Assembly: GCA_021805955.1 (NCBI GenBank)
Contig: JAJZDO010000197.1
Span: forward strand, 1 to 6,804
DNA: 6,804 bases
DNA from: Acidobacteriota bacterium
GTDB taxonomy: Bacteria > Acidobacteriota > Terriglobia > Terriglobales > Acidobacteriaceae
Reading direction: 5' to 3'
Under the pieces are notes generated by a model. The model was not told the DNA's origin. It was given only the letters and a program-made list of their open reading frames with translations, and did not search any database. Shown one piece after another: positions 1 through 6,089 of this stretch (the first letter of the stretch is position 1; each line of letters begins with the position of its first letter). Both the position numbers and the translations under genes were made by a program.

Positions 1-1
1 C

Positions 2-1198
2 GGACAGGCTCCGGCGAGACTTCATCTCACGCAGTGGATTCCAGGCACGTTTTATCCACACAAGAAAATGTTGGAAGCCCCAACGCCGAAGCATCTCGAT
101 CTGAGCGTTCCGACAATCGCGCGGCTGCTGAAAAAGTCTGGCTACCAGACGGCGGCCATCGGCAAGTGGCATTTGGGTGGAGATGGGTATTTGCCGGAAG
201 ACTTTGGCTTTGACGTCAATGTCGCAGGCGACAATCACGGTAACCCTCCCTCGTACTTCGGCCCTTTCCACTTTCATAATCTTACCGGCTACACACCTGA
301 CAACTATCTGACAGATGTATTGACCACAAAGATGGACGATTACTTGTCCGATGCCGCGAAGAAAGGTCCATTCTTCCTGTATATGGCGGAGTACTCGGTG
401 CATTTACCCCTGCAGGCGAAAGAGCCGATGATTGAGCAATATCGTAAACGCAATGGAGGCAAGGATGAACCAGATCCAACCTACGCGGCCATGATTGAGA
501 GCACCGACATCGCCCTTGGCAATCTGAGGAAGTCACTGGAAAAAGCGGGCGTCGCGGATAACACGATCATCATTCTTACCTCGGATAACGGCGGAGTCGG
601 TTTCCAGGGACGCCGACTGCATCGTATCGCTGACAATGGACCCTATCGCGCCGGAAAAGGCTTCCTTTACGAAGGCGGCATTCGAGAGCCATTCATGGTG
701 TACTGGCCGGGAGTGACCCGCGCTGGAGTGGTCTCTGACACTCCCGTCAGCGCGCTTGACCTGATGCCGACGATTTTGCAGATGGCAGGAGCAGGCGCGC
801 CCCCGGAGCCACACGACGGTCTTGATCTGACTTCTTTCCTTCGGGGTGGACCTCCGCCGGACAGAGATACGCTCTACTGGCATTACCCTCACTATAGTGA
901 TCAGGGAGGCACTCCATCCGGTGCTATCCGGCAGAAGAATTGGAAGCTGATCGAGTTTTTTGAAGACAATCATCTGGAGTTATACGATCTGGACCTTGAT
1001 CCTGGCGAGCAGTATAACTTTGCTTCCACTTATCAGGACAAAGCTTATGTCCTGCACGAAAAGCTGATTGCATGGAGAGAGTCAGTGAATGCAGCCATGC
1101 CTACGCCGAATCCTGGTTATAATCCCGAATTGGCGAGTCTACGCATCGGACCCGCGGGATGCAGTTGGCTGCCAGGGCCTGACTGCATTGAGGATTGA
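2..1198 (+). CDS. Sulfatase, type I formylglycine-dependent (5'-truncated by window edge)
   Basis: Hydrolyses sulfate esters, presumably on a glycan, in the periplasm or outside the cell. The frame is open to the left edge, so the ATG at 68 is internal and not the start. The first residues (GQAPARLHLTQWIPG) match the segment just after the CSPTR active-site motif of this subtype, so the formylglycine cysteine should lie about ten codons outside the window. Visible family marks are GKWHLG (nt 161-178), SVHLP with its active-site His (nt 395-409), metal-binding SDNGG (nt 581-595), YRAGKG with the substrate-binding Lys (nt 644-661), YEGGIREP, and near the end LYDLDLDPGEQ. The C-terminus, with a Cys-Gly-Pro rich tail, is intact and stops at TGA. 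The gene converges on the GH5 gene across an insertion-sequence remnant. The family is clear; the substrate is unknown. Confidence 0.95.
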   Translation, partial: GQAPARLHLTQWIPGTFYPHKKMLEAPTPKHLDLSVPTIARLLKKSGYQTAAIGKWHLGGDGYLPEDFGFDVNVAGDNHGNPPSYFGPFHFHNLTGYTPDNYLTDVLTTKMDDYLSDAAKKGPFFLYMAEYSVHLPLQAKEPMIEQYRKRNGGKDEPDPTYAAMIESTDIALGNLRKSLEKAGVADNTIIILTSDNGGVGFQGRRLHRIADNGPYRAGKGFLYEGGIREPFMVYWPGVTRAGVVSDTPVSALDLMPTILQMAGAGAPPEPHDGLDLTSFLRGGPPPDRDTLYWHYPHYSDQGGTPSGAIRQKNWKLIEFFEDNHLELYDLDLDPGEQYNFASTYQDKAYVLHEKLIAWRESVNAAMPTPNPGYNPELASLRIGPAGCSWLPGPDCIED

Positions 1199-1296
1199 TC
1201 CTACACCGCGGTCTGCCCGGTATTATGCACCAGTGAGATTGTTCGTGTAGCGCGGCGGAAGAGGCAGATATCCGCCCGTGGCAGTAGCAGGCGGTG

Positions 1297-1335
1297 TGGG
1301 AAAGAGGGAAGCGTTGTTTGCTTTCCTCTTTCCCA
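1297..1335. other. Strong purine/pyrimidine hairpin, possible bidirectional terminator
   Basis: Bases 1297-1312 pair with 1320-1335 in a 16-bp stem with one G-U pair and a 7-base loop (gttgttt). One arm is almost all purine (gggaaagagggaag). It lies about 100 bases past the sulfatase stop and in the tail of the transposase remnant, between convergent genes, where a terminator would be useful. Neither side has the T-run of a classical intrinsic terminator, so the role is uncertain. It may belong to the end of the insertion sequence instead. Confidence 0.45.
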
Positions 1336-1358
1336 TGTCGTTGGGAAGCTTCAGTCTG

Positions 1359-1601
1359 CCACTCTGCCGGTGCTGGCGGTTTGTAGCCCAGCGAAGAATG
1401 TGGCCGCTCGGAGTTGAAGGAAACGCGCCAGCGTTTGGCCAGCACGCGCACTTCTTTCAGCGAATGGAAGATTTCGTCTTTCAAAAATTCGTTGCACAGC
1501 TTTGAATTCCACCGCAGCGACGAAGACCTGTCGCTGGAGGCCCGGCTGAAGCTTTCGCAAGAACCGTTCTCCCACGAAGAACCGGGTTCGATGGAGAGGG
1601 T
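1359..1601 (-). pseudogene. IS3-family transposase (OrfB) C-terminal remnant
   Basis: Read on the minus strand, this encodes IEPGSSWENG, then CESF, then NSKLCNEFLKDEIFHSLKE and finally RPHSSLGYKPPAP. These are the conserved C-terminal blocks of the IS3-family DDE integrase, and the Glu of ESF corresponds to the third catalytic acid. Only about 80 residues remain. OrfA, the first two catalytic Asp residues and the normal stop are missing, and the frame simply runs on into the antisense of the sulfatase. Between CESF and NSKL, where the family is normally continuous, there are 13 extra residues (see the 39-bp insert). The remnant begins only a few bases after the GH5 stop codon. It cannot encode an active transposase. 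Confidence 0.85.
1509..1547. repeat. 39-bp in-frame insert with hairpin inside transposase remnant
   Basis: This stretch interrupts the normally continuous ESF/NSKL block of the transposase and keeps the frame, adding SRASSDRSSSLRW. It contains a perfect 7-bp inverted repeat, cagcgac (1515-1521) and gtcgctg (1530-1536), around an 8-base loop. Size, frame preservation and dyad resemble small palindromic elements known to insert inside genes of other bacteria. Only one copy is seen in the window, so the repeat status is inferred. Confidence 0.45.
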
Positions 1602-1608
1602 CTTGGCG

Positions 1609-2877
1609 TCAGTTGCCTGCGGCCTGGGTCTGGAAGAATTTTTGCAGGACTGCACCTCCGTCTTCCGCGCAGCCGGAGTTGTTGGGGTCGACTAACTGGT
1701 AATTGGCGGTGTTGCCGGGATAGTTGTAGCTGTTGACCAGATAGCCGGAGGATTGCACCGGGGCGTCCCAGGAGTAGGCGACCATTGCGATGGAGTGCGC
1801 CGGCAGGTAGGTCTGGATGAAGTTGTCAGTGATGGTCTGATTGGGATCGTTGGGGCAGGAAAAAGCCTCATTCCATTCGGTGACAAAGACGGCCTGGCCG
1901 CTTGTGGCGAAGTTGCCAAAGCGGGTGTTCCAGGCGTTGGTGCTGTCTGTCAGGCTGCTGTTGACGACGTAATTGTAGGGATGAAAGGTGTAGGCGGAGT
2001 TGGAGGGCATTCCGCTGGGCGGCGTAAAGCCAGTGAATGCAAAATCAATATCCTCGCCATCGAAGAGTAACACGTTGTTCGGTGCGAGGGTGCGGACGTA
2101 CTGGCCAACCGTGAGCATGCCCTGATCGGGTTCTGTGCCGCAGCCGGTGGCCCATGCTGTCCAGTCGGGTTGCTGAAATGAACCTGAGTTACAAGTGACG
2201 ATTGCGTTCGGCTCGTTGAATATCTCGAAGATGACACCGGTGTCGTTGGCGAGGGTGGGGTTGATGAGCTGTTTCCAGGCTTGTTCCGTGTTGATGTCGG
2301 GCAGCTTTTGCAGTGCTCCGTTCTGGTAGGGTGTGCAGCCGTAGACCTCGGACTGCATGGAGAGGATGACGATGAGTCCGGCGGCACGGGCTTGCGCGAC
2401 AGCGCTGCGCACCAGGTTGGTGTATTCCGACAGGCCGTGCACGGATTCGTACTGGAGTGCGCCCTCGCTGACCTGCATGCGCACGCTGTTGAGGTGCCAA
2501 TTCTTCACCATGGCCTGAAAGGATGCGTTGTAGGCGAGGCCGGGCAGCGGCGGCGCGGTGAGAGCGGCCTGGGCCTGCTGGAGACTGGCTGCCGCGGCGG
2601 ATGCCTGGAATGTGCTGCTGCAGAGCGTGCCGGCGTCGGGGGTGGGATAGACGATGCCCTCGGAGGTGAAGCCGGTGGGCGTGAACGGGGTTGCCGTGCC
2701 GGCGACAACGAGTTTTCCGGAGACGACGGCAACTCCGGCGGGATTGGCAGATGGGGTTGGTGTGGGTGTTGGTGAGGGTGTTGGAGTACCGGTGGCACCG
2801 GAGCTTCCGCAACCGATGGCGGCGGCGGCCATGGCTGTGAGCAGATTGGTGGCGATGATGCGGGTGAGAGCGTTCAT
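1609..2877 (-). CDS. GH5-like glycoside hydrolase (cellulase family), lipoprotein
   Basis: A 422-residue retaining glycosidase of the (beta/alpha)8 clan A type, probably an endo-beta-glycanase. Residues 1-22 form a signal peptide ending at a lipobox-like AIGC with Cys23, so it is probably lipid-anchored. A Thr-Pro/Ser-Pro linker (about 31-43) follows, then the catalytic domain. Catalytic marks are IFEIFNEPN with acid/base Glu222, the FHPYNY block with His299 and Tyr301, and VTEW with nucleophile Glu334. VRMQV (132-136) is an early strand motif. Several further Cys residues suggest disulfides in an exported protein. The start is supported by an AGGA 10 bases upstream (2888-2891). The same-strand GH128 gene lies 474 bases upstream, too far to assume an operon. 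The C-terminus (KFFQTQAAGN) ends a few bases before the transposase remnant, so slight truncation is possible. GH5 is preferred over related clan A families, but the exact family and substrate are not proven. Confidence 0.85.
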   Translation of the reverse strand: MNALTRIIATNLLTAMAAAAIGCGSSGATGTPTPSPTPTPTPSANPAGVAVVSGKLVVAGTATPFTPTGFTSEGIVYPTPDAGTLCSSTFQASAAAASLQQAQAALTAPPLPGLAYNASFQAMVKNWHLNSVRMQVSEGALQYESVHGLSEYTNLVRSAVAQARAAGLIVILSMQSEVYGCTPYQNGALQKLPDINTEQAWKQLINPTLANDTGVIFEIFNEPNAIVTCNSGSFQQPDWTAWATGCGTEPDQGMLTVGQYVRTLAPNNVLLFDGEDIDFAFTGFTPPSGMPSNSAYTFHPYNYVVNSSLTDSTNAWNTRFGNFATSGQAVFVTEWNEAFSCPNDPNQTITDNFIQTYLPAHSIAMVAYSWDAPVQSSGYLVNSYNYPGNTANYQLVDPNNSGCAEDGGAVLQKFFQTQAAGN

Positions 2878-2978
2878 GGGGATTGCGTCCTGTCTGCCAG
2901 GCGCGTTGCAAAAGATGCCCAGCTATCTGATCTGCCCTGAGATTTGTACAAGCGGCACGGAGTCCAGCAGAGCCGGTT

Positions 2979-3104
2979 TCAGAAGTTCGGACAGGGGATT
3001 CCGTGGAAGTTCTGGTTTTGAATGACCTGCCCCCATCTTCCGTACAACGTCAATCCGCCCCAACCAGGGGAATCTTCAACCGATGCAATCCGGGGAATCT
3101 TCAT
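2979..3104 (-). CDS. Possible small protein, 41 residues, unknown function
   Basis: The minus-strand ATG at 3104 is preceded by a perfect GGAGG (3115-3111) at a 6-base spacing, one of the best ribosome-binding sites in the window. It opens a 41-codon frame that starts MKIPRIASVEDSPGWGG and ends HGIPCPNF. There is no signal peptide, membrane segment or recognised domain; the product is rich in Gly, Pro and aromatic residues. It would sit between GH128 and GH5 on the same strand, as a leader peptide or small protein ahead of GH5. The coding sequence spans the 12-bp direct repeat at 3067-3103, so the region may instead be a regulatory or mobile-element end. Confidence 0.25.
   Translation of the reverse strand: MKIPRIASVEDSPGWGGLTLYGRWGQVIQNQNFHGIPCPNF
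3067..3103. repeat. 12-bp direct repeat, 25-bp period
   Basis: The sequence ggggaatcttca occurs exactly at 3067-3078 and 3092-3103, one copy every 25 bases. The second copy ends within the start codon of the possible small ORF. Tandem sites at this spacing could be protein-binding sites upstream of the GH5 gene or internal repeats of a mobile-element end. The repeat is directly visible; its role is unknown. Confidence 0.6.
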
Positions 3105-3147
3105 GTTCTTCCTCCAATGTAACCAAGAACCCAGGAAAACCTGCCAA

Positions 3148-3168
3148 GCGCATGCGCGCCGCGCGCAA
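3148..3168. repeat. GC palindrome in alternating purine-pyrimidine tract
   Basis: A perfect 10-bp palindrome, gcgcatgcgc (3148-3157), lies in a 12-base alternating purine-pyrimidine run and is followed by a second one (cgcgcgca). Such tracts can adopt left-handed DNA or act as dyad binding sites. No function can be assigned. Confidence 0.35.
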
Positions 3169-3351
3169 CGGATGATACCGCGGCACACGCCGCTCTGATG
3201 AAACATGGGTGGACATCCTGTTCTGTCTCCGCTCGTCTCGACGCATACTCGTCTGACGGCCCAATCGCTGCGGATCGCCGCAGAATCCGTGCCGATTGCA
3301 AAAGGTTCCCGGATACATCGCCCGCGCATTCGGAACTGGTTCAGAACTTTC

Positions 3352-4242
3352 CTAGATGGAAAGGTAGAGCTTGCCGAGTTCATTCAGAGTGTCATCGTCA
3401 TGGAAGAGGACGGATGAGGCCAGTGGGCCCCTCCCATCGCGAGCGGAGAATTTGCCTCCGCGCGGGAACCATGCGTAGCCACGAATCCAGGGAGTCTCTT
3501 CCAGGAACTTGCAGGCACCACGCATGAACTCGGCGACCCTGTCCACGCTGTAGCGATTGACGGTGTGGCCGTCGCGAGCGGCCCAGTCTGCGACGGCGAA
3601 CTCGGTGACCCAGACGGGTCGGCCATACTTGCGGTAGAAGCCGTCGAGGTGCGTGGCGAAGGCGTCCACGGAGTCCGAAGGGTAAGTGTGATAGCCAAGA
3701 GAATCGAGCTGCAGGTGGCGGCGTTCGACCCCGGAGACAAAATTTTCCATCCACTGACTTTGGGGGTGTGCGCAGGAAGGGCTGACAAGTTCCTGTGCGA
3801 TACCCTGAAAGGCCGACCATGCATCGACGGCGGTTTCCGGGGAGAGATGAGATTGTTCGGGCTGGTCCGGTTCGTTGAAGCCAAAGAGAACCTTCGGCTT
3901 CCGAGCACGCAAGGCAAGGAGTCCCTGCGCCGTACTGTCGTCAGTCCGGGTGTTTGGCCCTCGCTCTGCCAGGGCTTGCATGGCGGCTTCGGACCTCCAT
4001 CCCCAGCACATGGGATGGAATTGAATTTCGGGATGGAGCACAGGCATTCCAGAGGTGGCTGGGTGCAGCCGCCAGTCGTAGTACCAGCTCGTGAGCAGTC
4101 CGGATTTTTCCGGTGCAATGCCGGCCAGCCCCTTCTTTGCGGTCAGGGTCATTGACGAGCCGAATGCTCCGATCGGTGGTGCTGCAGCCCAGGCTGCTGC
4201 TGCTGCTGCGTGTGACAGGAAGGTTCGGCGAGATAGGCTCAT
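3352..4242 (-). CDS. GH128-like glycoside hydrolase (Asl1/Glyco_hydro_cc type), Tat-exported
   Basis: A 296-residue secreted glycosidase of the Asl1-like catalytic-core family, whose studied members cleave beta-1,3-glucan. The N-terminus carries a twin-arginine motif (SRRTFLS, residues 4-10) and an Ala-rich hydrophobic stretch to about residue 26, so export in folded form is expected. Family blocks in order are SWYYDW (52-57), FHPMCWG (75-81), LFGFNEPD with acid/base Glu124, WMENF (164-168), GYHTYP (183-188), VWVTEFAVADW with nucleophile Glu214, and GYAWFPRG. Length is normal for a stand-alone catalytic domain. The start is fixed by GGAG (4251-4248) five bases upstream. It is divergent from the regulator across 221 bases, the usual arrangement for a regulator and its target. 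Family assignment is strong; beta-1,3-glucan as substrate is by family precedent. Confidence 0.88.
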   Translation of the reverse strand: MSLSRRTFLSHAAAAAAWAAAPPIGAFGSSMTLTAKKGLAGIAPEKSGLLTSWYYDWRLHPATSGMPVLHPEIQFHPMCWGWRSEAAMQALAERGPNTRTDDSTAQGLLALRARKPKVLFGFNEPDQPEQSHLSPETAVDAWSAFQGIAQELVSPSCAHPQSQWMENFVSGVERRHLQLDSLGYHTYPSDSVDAFATHLDGFYRKYGRPVWVTEFAVADWAARDGHTVNRYSVDRVAEFMRGACKFLEETPWIRGYAWFPRGGKFSARDGRGPLASSVLFHDDDTLNELGKLYLSI

Positions 4243-4330
4243 GAGTTCTCCGTGAGAATAAGTCCGGTAGTTTGGTGCTGCGTCGGTCGCGCGATGGCGG
4301 AAAAGGATGAGGACTATCCGCAGACAGAAT

Positions 4331-4362
4331 CATGATGGGGCTTACGGTTGCGCGTGACAAGG
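4331..4362 (-). promoter_or_regulatory. Possible promoter or operator of the GH128 gene
   Basis: On the minus strand, TTGTCA (4360-4355) is followed after 17 bases by CATCAT (4337-4332), a good -35 box with a weak -10 box. It would give a leader of about 80 bases ahead of the GH128 start. The same ordered boxes (CCTTGTCA, CGCGCA, CATCATG) recur ahead of the second sulfatase at 5983-6018, which supports a functional site. Confidence 0.4.
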
Positions 4363-4437
4363 CTACGGCAGGCAACAATACTGTTTCATTACTAAAGTGT
4401 GGCAAACGCAGAGGATATCAACAGGTGCAAGGCACTG

Positions 4438-4445
4438 TTACGTAA
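4438..4445. promoter_or_regulatory. TTACGTAA palindrome, possible operator
   Basis: This perfect 8-bp palindrome ends one base upstream of the extended -10 element of the regulator gene, within the spacer where a bound protein would block polymerase. It could be an autoregulatory site for the winged-helix protein, but a site of this length can also occur by chance. Confidence 0.35.
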
Positions 4446-4454
4446 TGTTATAAT
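4446..4454 (+). promoter_or_regulatory. Extended -10 promoter of the regulator gene (near-leaderless)
   Basis: The sequence TGTTATAAT is a perfect TATAAT with an upstream TG, an extended -10 element, which explains why no good -35 box is seen. The ATG of the regulator begins ten bases after the hexamer, so transcription would start at or within about three bases of the start codon. No Shine-Dalgarno sequence precedes this ATG, which agrees with leaderless translation. Confidence 0.65.
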
Positions 4455-4463
4455 CCGGCGGTT

Positions 4464-5606
4464 ATGCAAGCAGATGGAAAGCCCGCGCCGGTTGAAGTGT
4501 CGGATTCCAGTATTCGAGAGCAATTGGAACGCATCCTGAGGAGTCAGTTGTTCGCGGCAAGCCCGAAGTGCAGAGAGTTTCTGCGGTTTGTGGTGCTGGA
4601 GACCCTGACGGGACATGGCGACACCATCAAAGAGCGAACGATCGCTATGGAGGTGTTTGGCAAGGACTCCAGGTTTGAACCCGGAGAGGATTCGGTGGTG
4701 CGGGTGAAGGCCCGGGAGGTGCGCAAGCGATTAGCGGACTATTACGAGTTGAATCGTAACGATGCCGTTCGTATTCAGCTGCCTTTGGGTGGGTATGTGC
4801 CTACGTTTGAACGCATGACTCAGGATGCCGCTGCGGTCGTGGCGCTGCCGTTGGCGCCGATGCCATCGGTGGCAGGTTTGATGAGCCGACGAACTTTATT
4901 ACGGGCGAGCATCGCGGCCTGTGCGGCGGCGGTAACGTGGCCAGTGGTGCGTTACGTTGAAACGCGCAGAATGCCGTTGAATCAGTTGTGGCAGCCGGTT
5001 TTTGCCACGCACAATCCGCTGCTTATCTCCATTCCACTGCTACGGAATGACGATGGTTCGGTTACGGAGAGGGTAGGTCTGGGCGCGGCGACAGCAGCCA
5101 ATGAGACGACCGAGTTTCTGGGAAGCAATCACTATCCGTACCATGTGCGTTTCGGCTCGGAGTTGACCTACTCCCAGATCAGGGAGCAGCCGAGCCTGCT
5201 GCTAGGTGGGTTTTCTTCGACATGGACGACGCGAATCATGAGCAACCTGAGATTCACGATGGTTCCAATCGGGTTTGAAGATGGGGGAGCGATCCGCGAT
5301 AACCAGACTGGGAAGATGTACGGACCGATCGATAACCATGCAAGCCATCCGACTCAGGACTATGCGATGATCTGTCGGCTCTTCGATGCAGCTTCAGGGC
5401 AGATCATTATGATCGCCGCTGGCATCACGACGTACGGTACGGAGAGCGCGGCCCGGTTCTTTTTGCGGCCGGAGCTGTTCTCGCAGCTGATCGCCAACCA
5501 AAAAGCGGATTGGACTCAGAAGAGCTTTCAGGCTGTTATTCACCTGTCTGTTATTGATGGGACCCCTTCGACGCCTACGTTGATTGCGCGCCATTTCTGG
5601 CGTTGA
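4464..5606 (+). CDS. Membrane-anchored winged-helix regulator, acidobacterial type
   Basis: A 380-residue protein with three parts. Residues 17-115 match the winged-helix domain common in acidobacterial membrane regulators: IREQLERIL, then CREFLRFVV, IKERTIAMEVFG, FEPGEDSVVRVKAREVRKRLADYYE and a terminal GGYVPTF. A loose linker follows, then SRRTLLRASIAACAAAVTW and a short stretch to about 165, a single membrane segment preceded by paired Arg. The rest (about 170-380) would be outside the cytoplasm. It resembles the C-terminal domain usual in this family, with LLLGGFSSTWT, DYAMICRLFD, IIMIAAGITTYGT and a final ARHFW. I infer a one-component signal transducer in which an outside signal alters DNA binding inside. 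It is divergent from the GH128 gene and lies upstream of a sulfatase, so these are likely targets. Ligand and targets are unknown for the family as far as I know. The internal RR motif resembles a Tat signal. Confidence 0.85.
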   Translation: MQADGKPAPVEVSDSSIREQLERILRSQLFAASPKCREFLRFVVLETLTGHGDTIKERTIAMEVFGKDSRFEPGEDSVVRVKAREVRKRLADYYELNRNDAVRIQLPLGGYVPTFERMTQDAAAVVALPLAPMPSVAGLMSRRTLLRASIAACAAAVTWPVVRYVETRRMPLNQLWQPVFATHNPLLISIPLLRNDDGSVTERVGLGAATAANETTEFLGSNHYPYHVRFGSELTYSQIREQPSLLLGGFSSTWTTRIMSNLRFTMVPIGFEDGGAIRDNQTGKMYGPIDNHASHPTQDYAMICRLFDAASGQIIMIAAGITTYGTESAARFFLRPELFSQLIANQKADWTQKSFQAVIHLSVIDGTPSTPTLIARHFWR

Positions 5607-5641
5607 AATCGATTCGAGTGCTGTCGTCTGCGCTGGGTACA

Positions 5642-5665
5642 CTCTGCGTGAAGTCGAACGCAGGG
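5642..5665 (+). terminator. Weak hairpin after the regulator gene
   Basis: ctctgcgt (5642-5649) pairs with acgcaggg (5658-5665) in an 8-bp stem with one G-U pair, 36 bases after the regulator stop. The position suits a terminator but no T-run follows, so this is a weak call. Confidence 0.25.
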
Positions 5666-5965
5666 CGCGTAAGAGGATGTCCCGCAAAACCCTTTCATAC
5701 AGTCAGAACACATGCCAGATGGAAGCTTCTGGCGCTGACGGGTTCTGCGCTGTGCCTGGATGTACCTTGCCGCCACAGCTCTTATACGCAACCGGCAGGC
5801 AATCTGCGCAGCGAGGTTGCTATCTGCCAGCGAAAAATGACGAGATCCGTGATATTGGCCGAAACATCCGCATCACGTTGCGAAACTCCGTGAAACCTGC
5901 CGTTATGAGCCGCAGCCAAAATCTTTGTTTACAGTCTCGTGCTTCAGGTTGACGAAGAGAAACAG

Positions 5966-5990
5966 TGACAAGCGCGTAATAACCTTGTCA
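5966..5990. promoter_or_regulatory. TGACAAG-N11-CTTGTCA inverted repeat, candidate operator
   Basis: Two perfect 7-bp arms (5966-5972 and 5984-5990) flank 11 bases, so arm centres are 18 bases apart, nearly two helical turns, which suits a dimeric regulator. The right arm is part of the CCTTGTCA box that also occurs ahead of the GH128 gene. It lies about 250 bases upstream of the second sulfatase start. It could also fold as a hairpin in RNA. Confidence 0.5.
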
Positions 5991-6018
5991 GCCTCTCGCG
6001 CATTGGGGCAGCATCATG
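5983..6018 (+). promoter_or_regulatory. Box cluster shared with the GH128 upstream region
   Basis: CCTTGTCA (5983-5990), CGCGCA (5997-6002) and CATCATG (6012-6018) appear in the same order as on the minus strand upstream of GH128. TTGTCA and CATCAT are 21 bases apart here, too long for a normal sigma-70 promoter, so a transcription-factor site is at least as likely as a promoter. If transcription begins just downstream, the second sulfatase has a leader of roughly 200 bases. Confidence 0.4.
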
Positions 6019-6089
6019 TGGATTCAAAAGCAGCTCAAATCAGAGACGCATAGCTGGGGTCAAACAGGCAGGAGCGGGAAGGCGAATTC

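Larger units (their letters stand above)
2878..3351. other. Intergenic region between GH128 and GH5 genes
   Basis: This gap of 474 bases between two minus-strand genes has no convincing full-length gene. It holds a possible 41-residue small ORF with a good ribosome-binding site (2979-3104), a 12-bp direct repeat (3067-3103) and a GC-rich palindromic tract (3148-3168). There is also a small perfect hairpin, ctgcgg/ccgcag, at 3268-3283. I found no clear sigma-70 promoter for the GH5 gene here. A 134-codon reading frame on the minus strand covers 2979-3383 but begins inside the GH128 gene and has no recognisable motifs. Confidence 0.6.

Noticed and set aside
68..70. ATG at 68 as the start of the first sulfatase
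   Set aside because: The frame is open to the left edge and the 22 codons before it encode conserved sulfatase sequence, so this Met is internal.
1414..1695. 93-codon plus-strand frame across the IS remnant
   Set aside because: It is antisense to recognisable IS3 transposase blocks and the GH5 C-terminus, so it is a shadow.
2740..2800. GT/GGT-rich simple-sequence tract on the plus strand
   Set aside because: It is the coding sequence of the Thr-Pro linker of the GH5 lipoprotein, which explains the repetition.
2189..2911. 240-codon minus-strand frame within the GH5 gene region
   Set aside because: Its His/Arg-rich sequence is typical of an out-of-frame shadow of a high-GC gene; the other minus-strand frame carries the signal peptide and GH5 catalytic motifs.
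2979..3383. 134-codon minus-strand frame starting inside the GH128 gene
   Set aside because: It starts within the GH128 3' end without a ribosome-binding site, and its first two thirds look non-coding; only the last 41 codons have a plausible start.
5670..5700. Segment gatgtcccgcaaaaccc, reminiscent of some insertion-sequence ends
   Set aside because: No partner inverted repeat, target duplication or transposase is nearby; resemblance alone is too weak.
5603..5893. TTG-initiated frame of 96 codons overlapping the regulator stop
   Set aside because: It has no ribosome-binding site and no recognisable domain, and its Cys/Arg-rich composition is unlike the neighbouring genes. Overlap with TGA alone does not support translational coupling.
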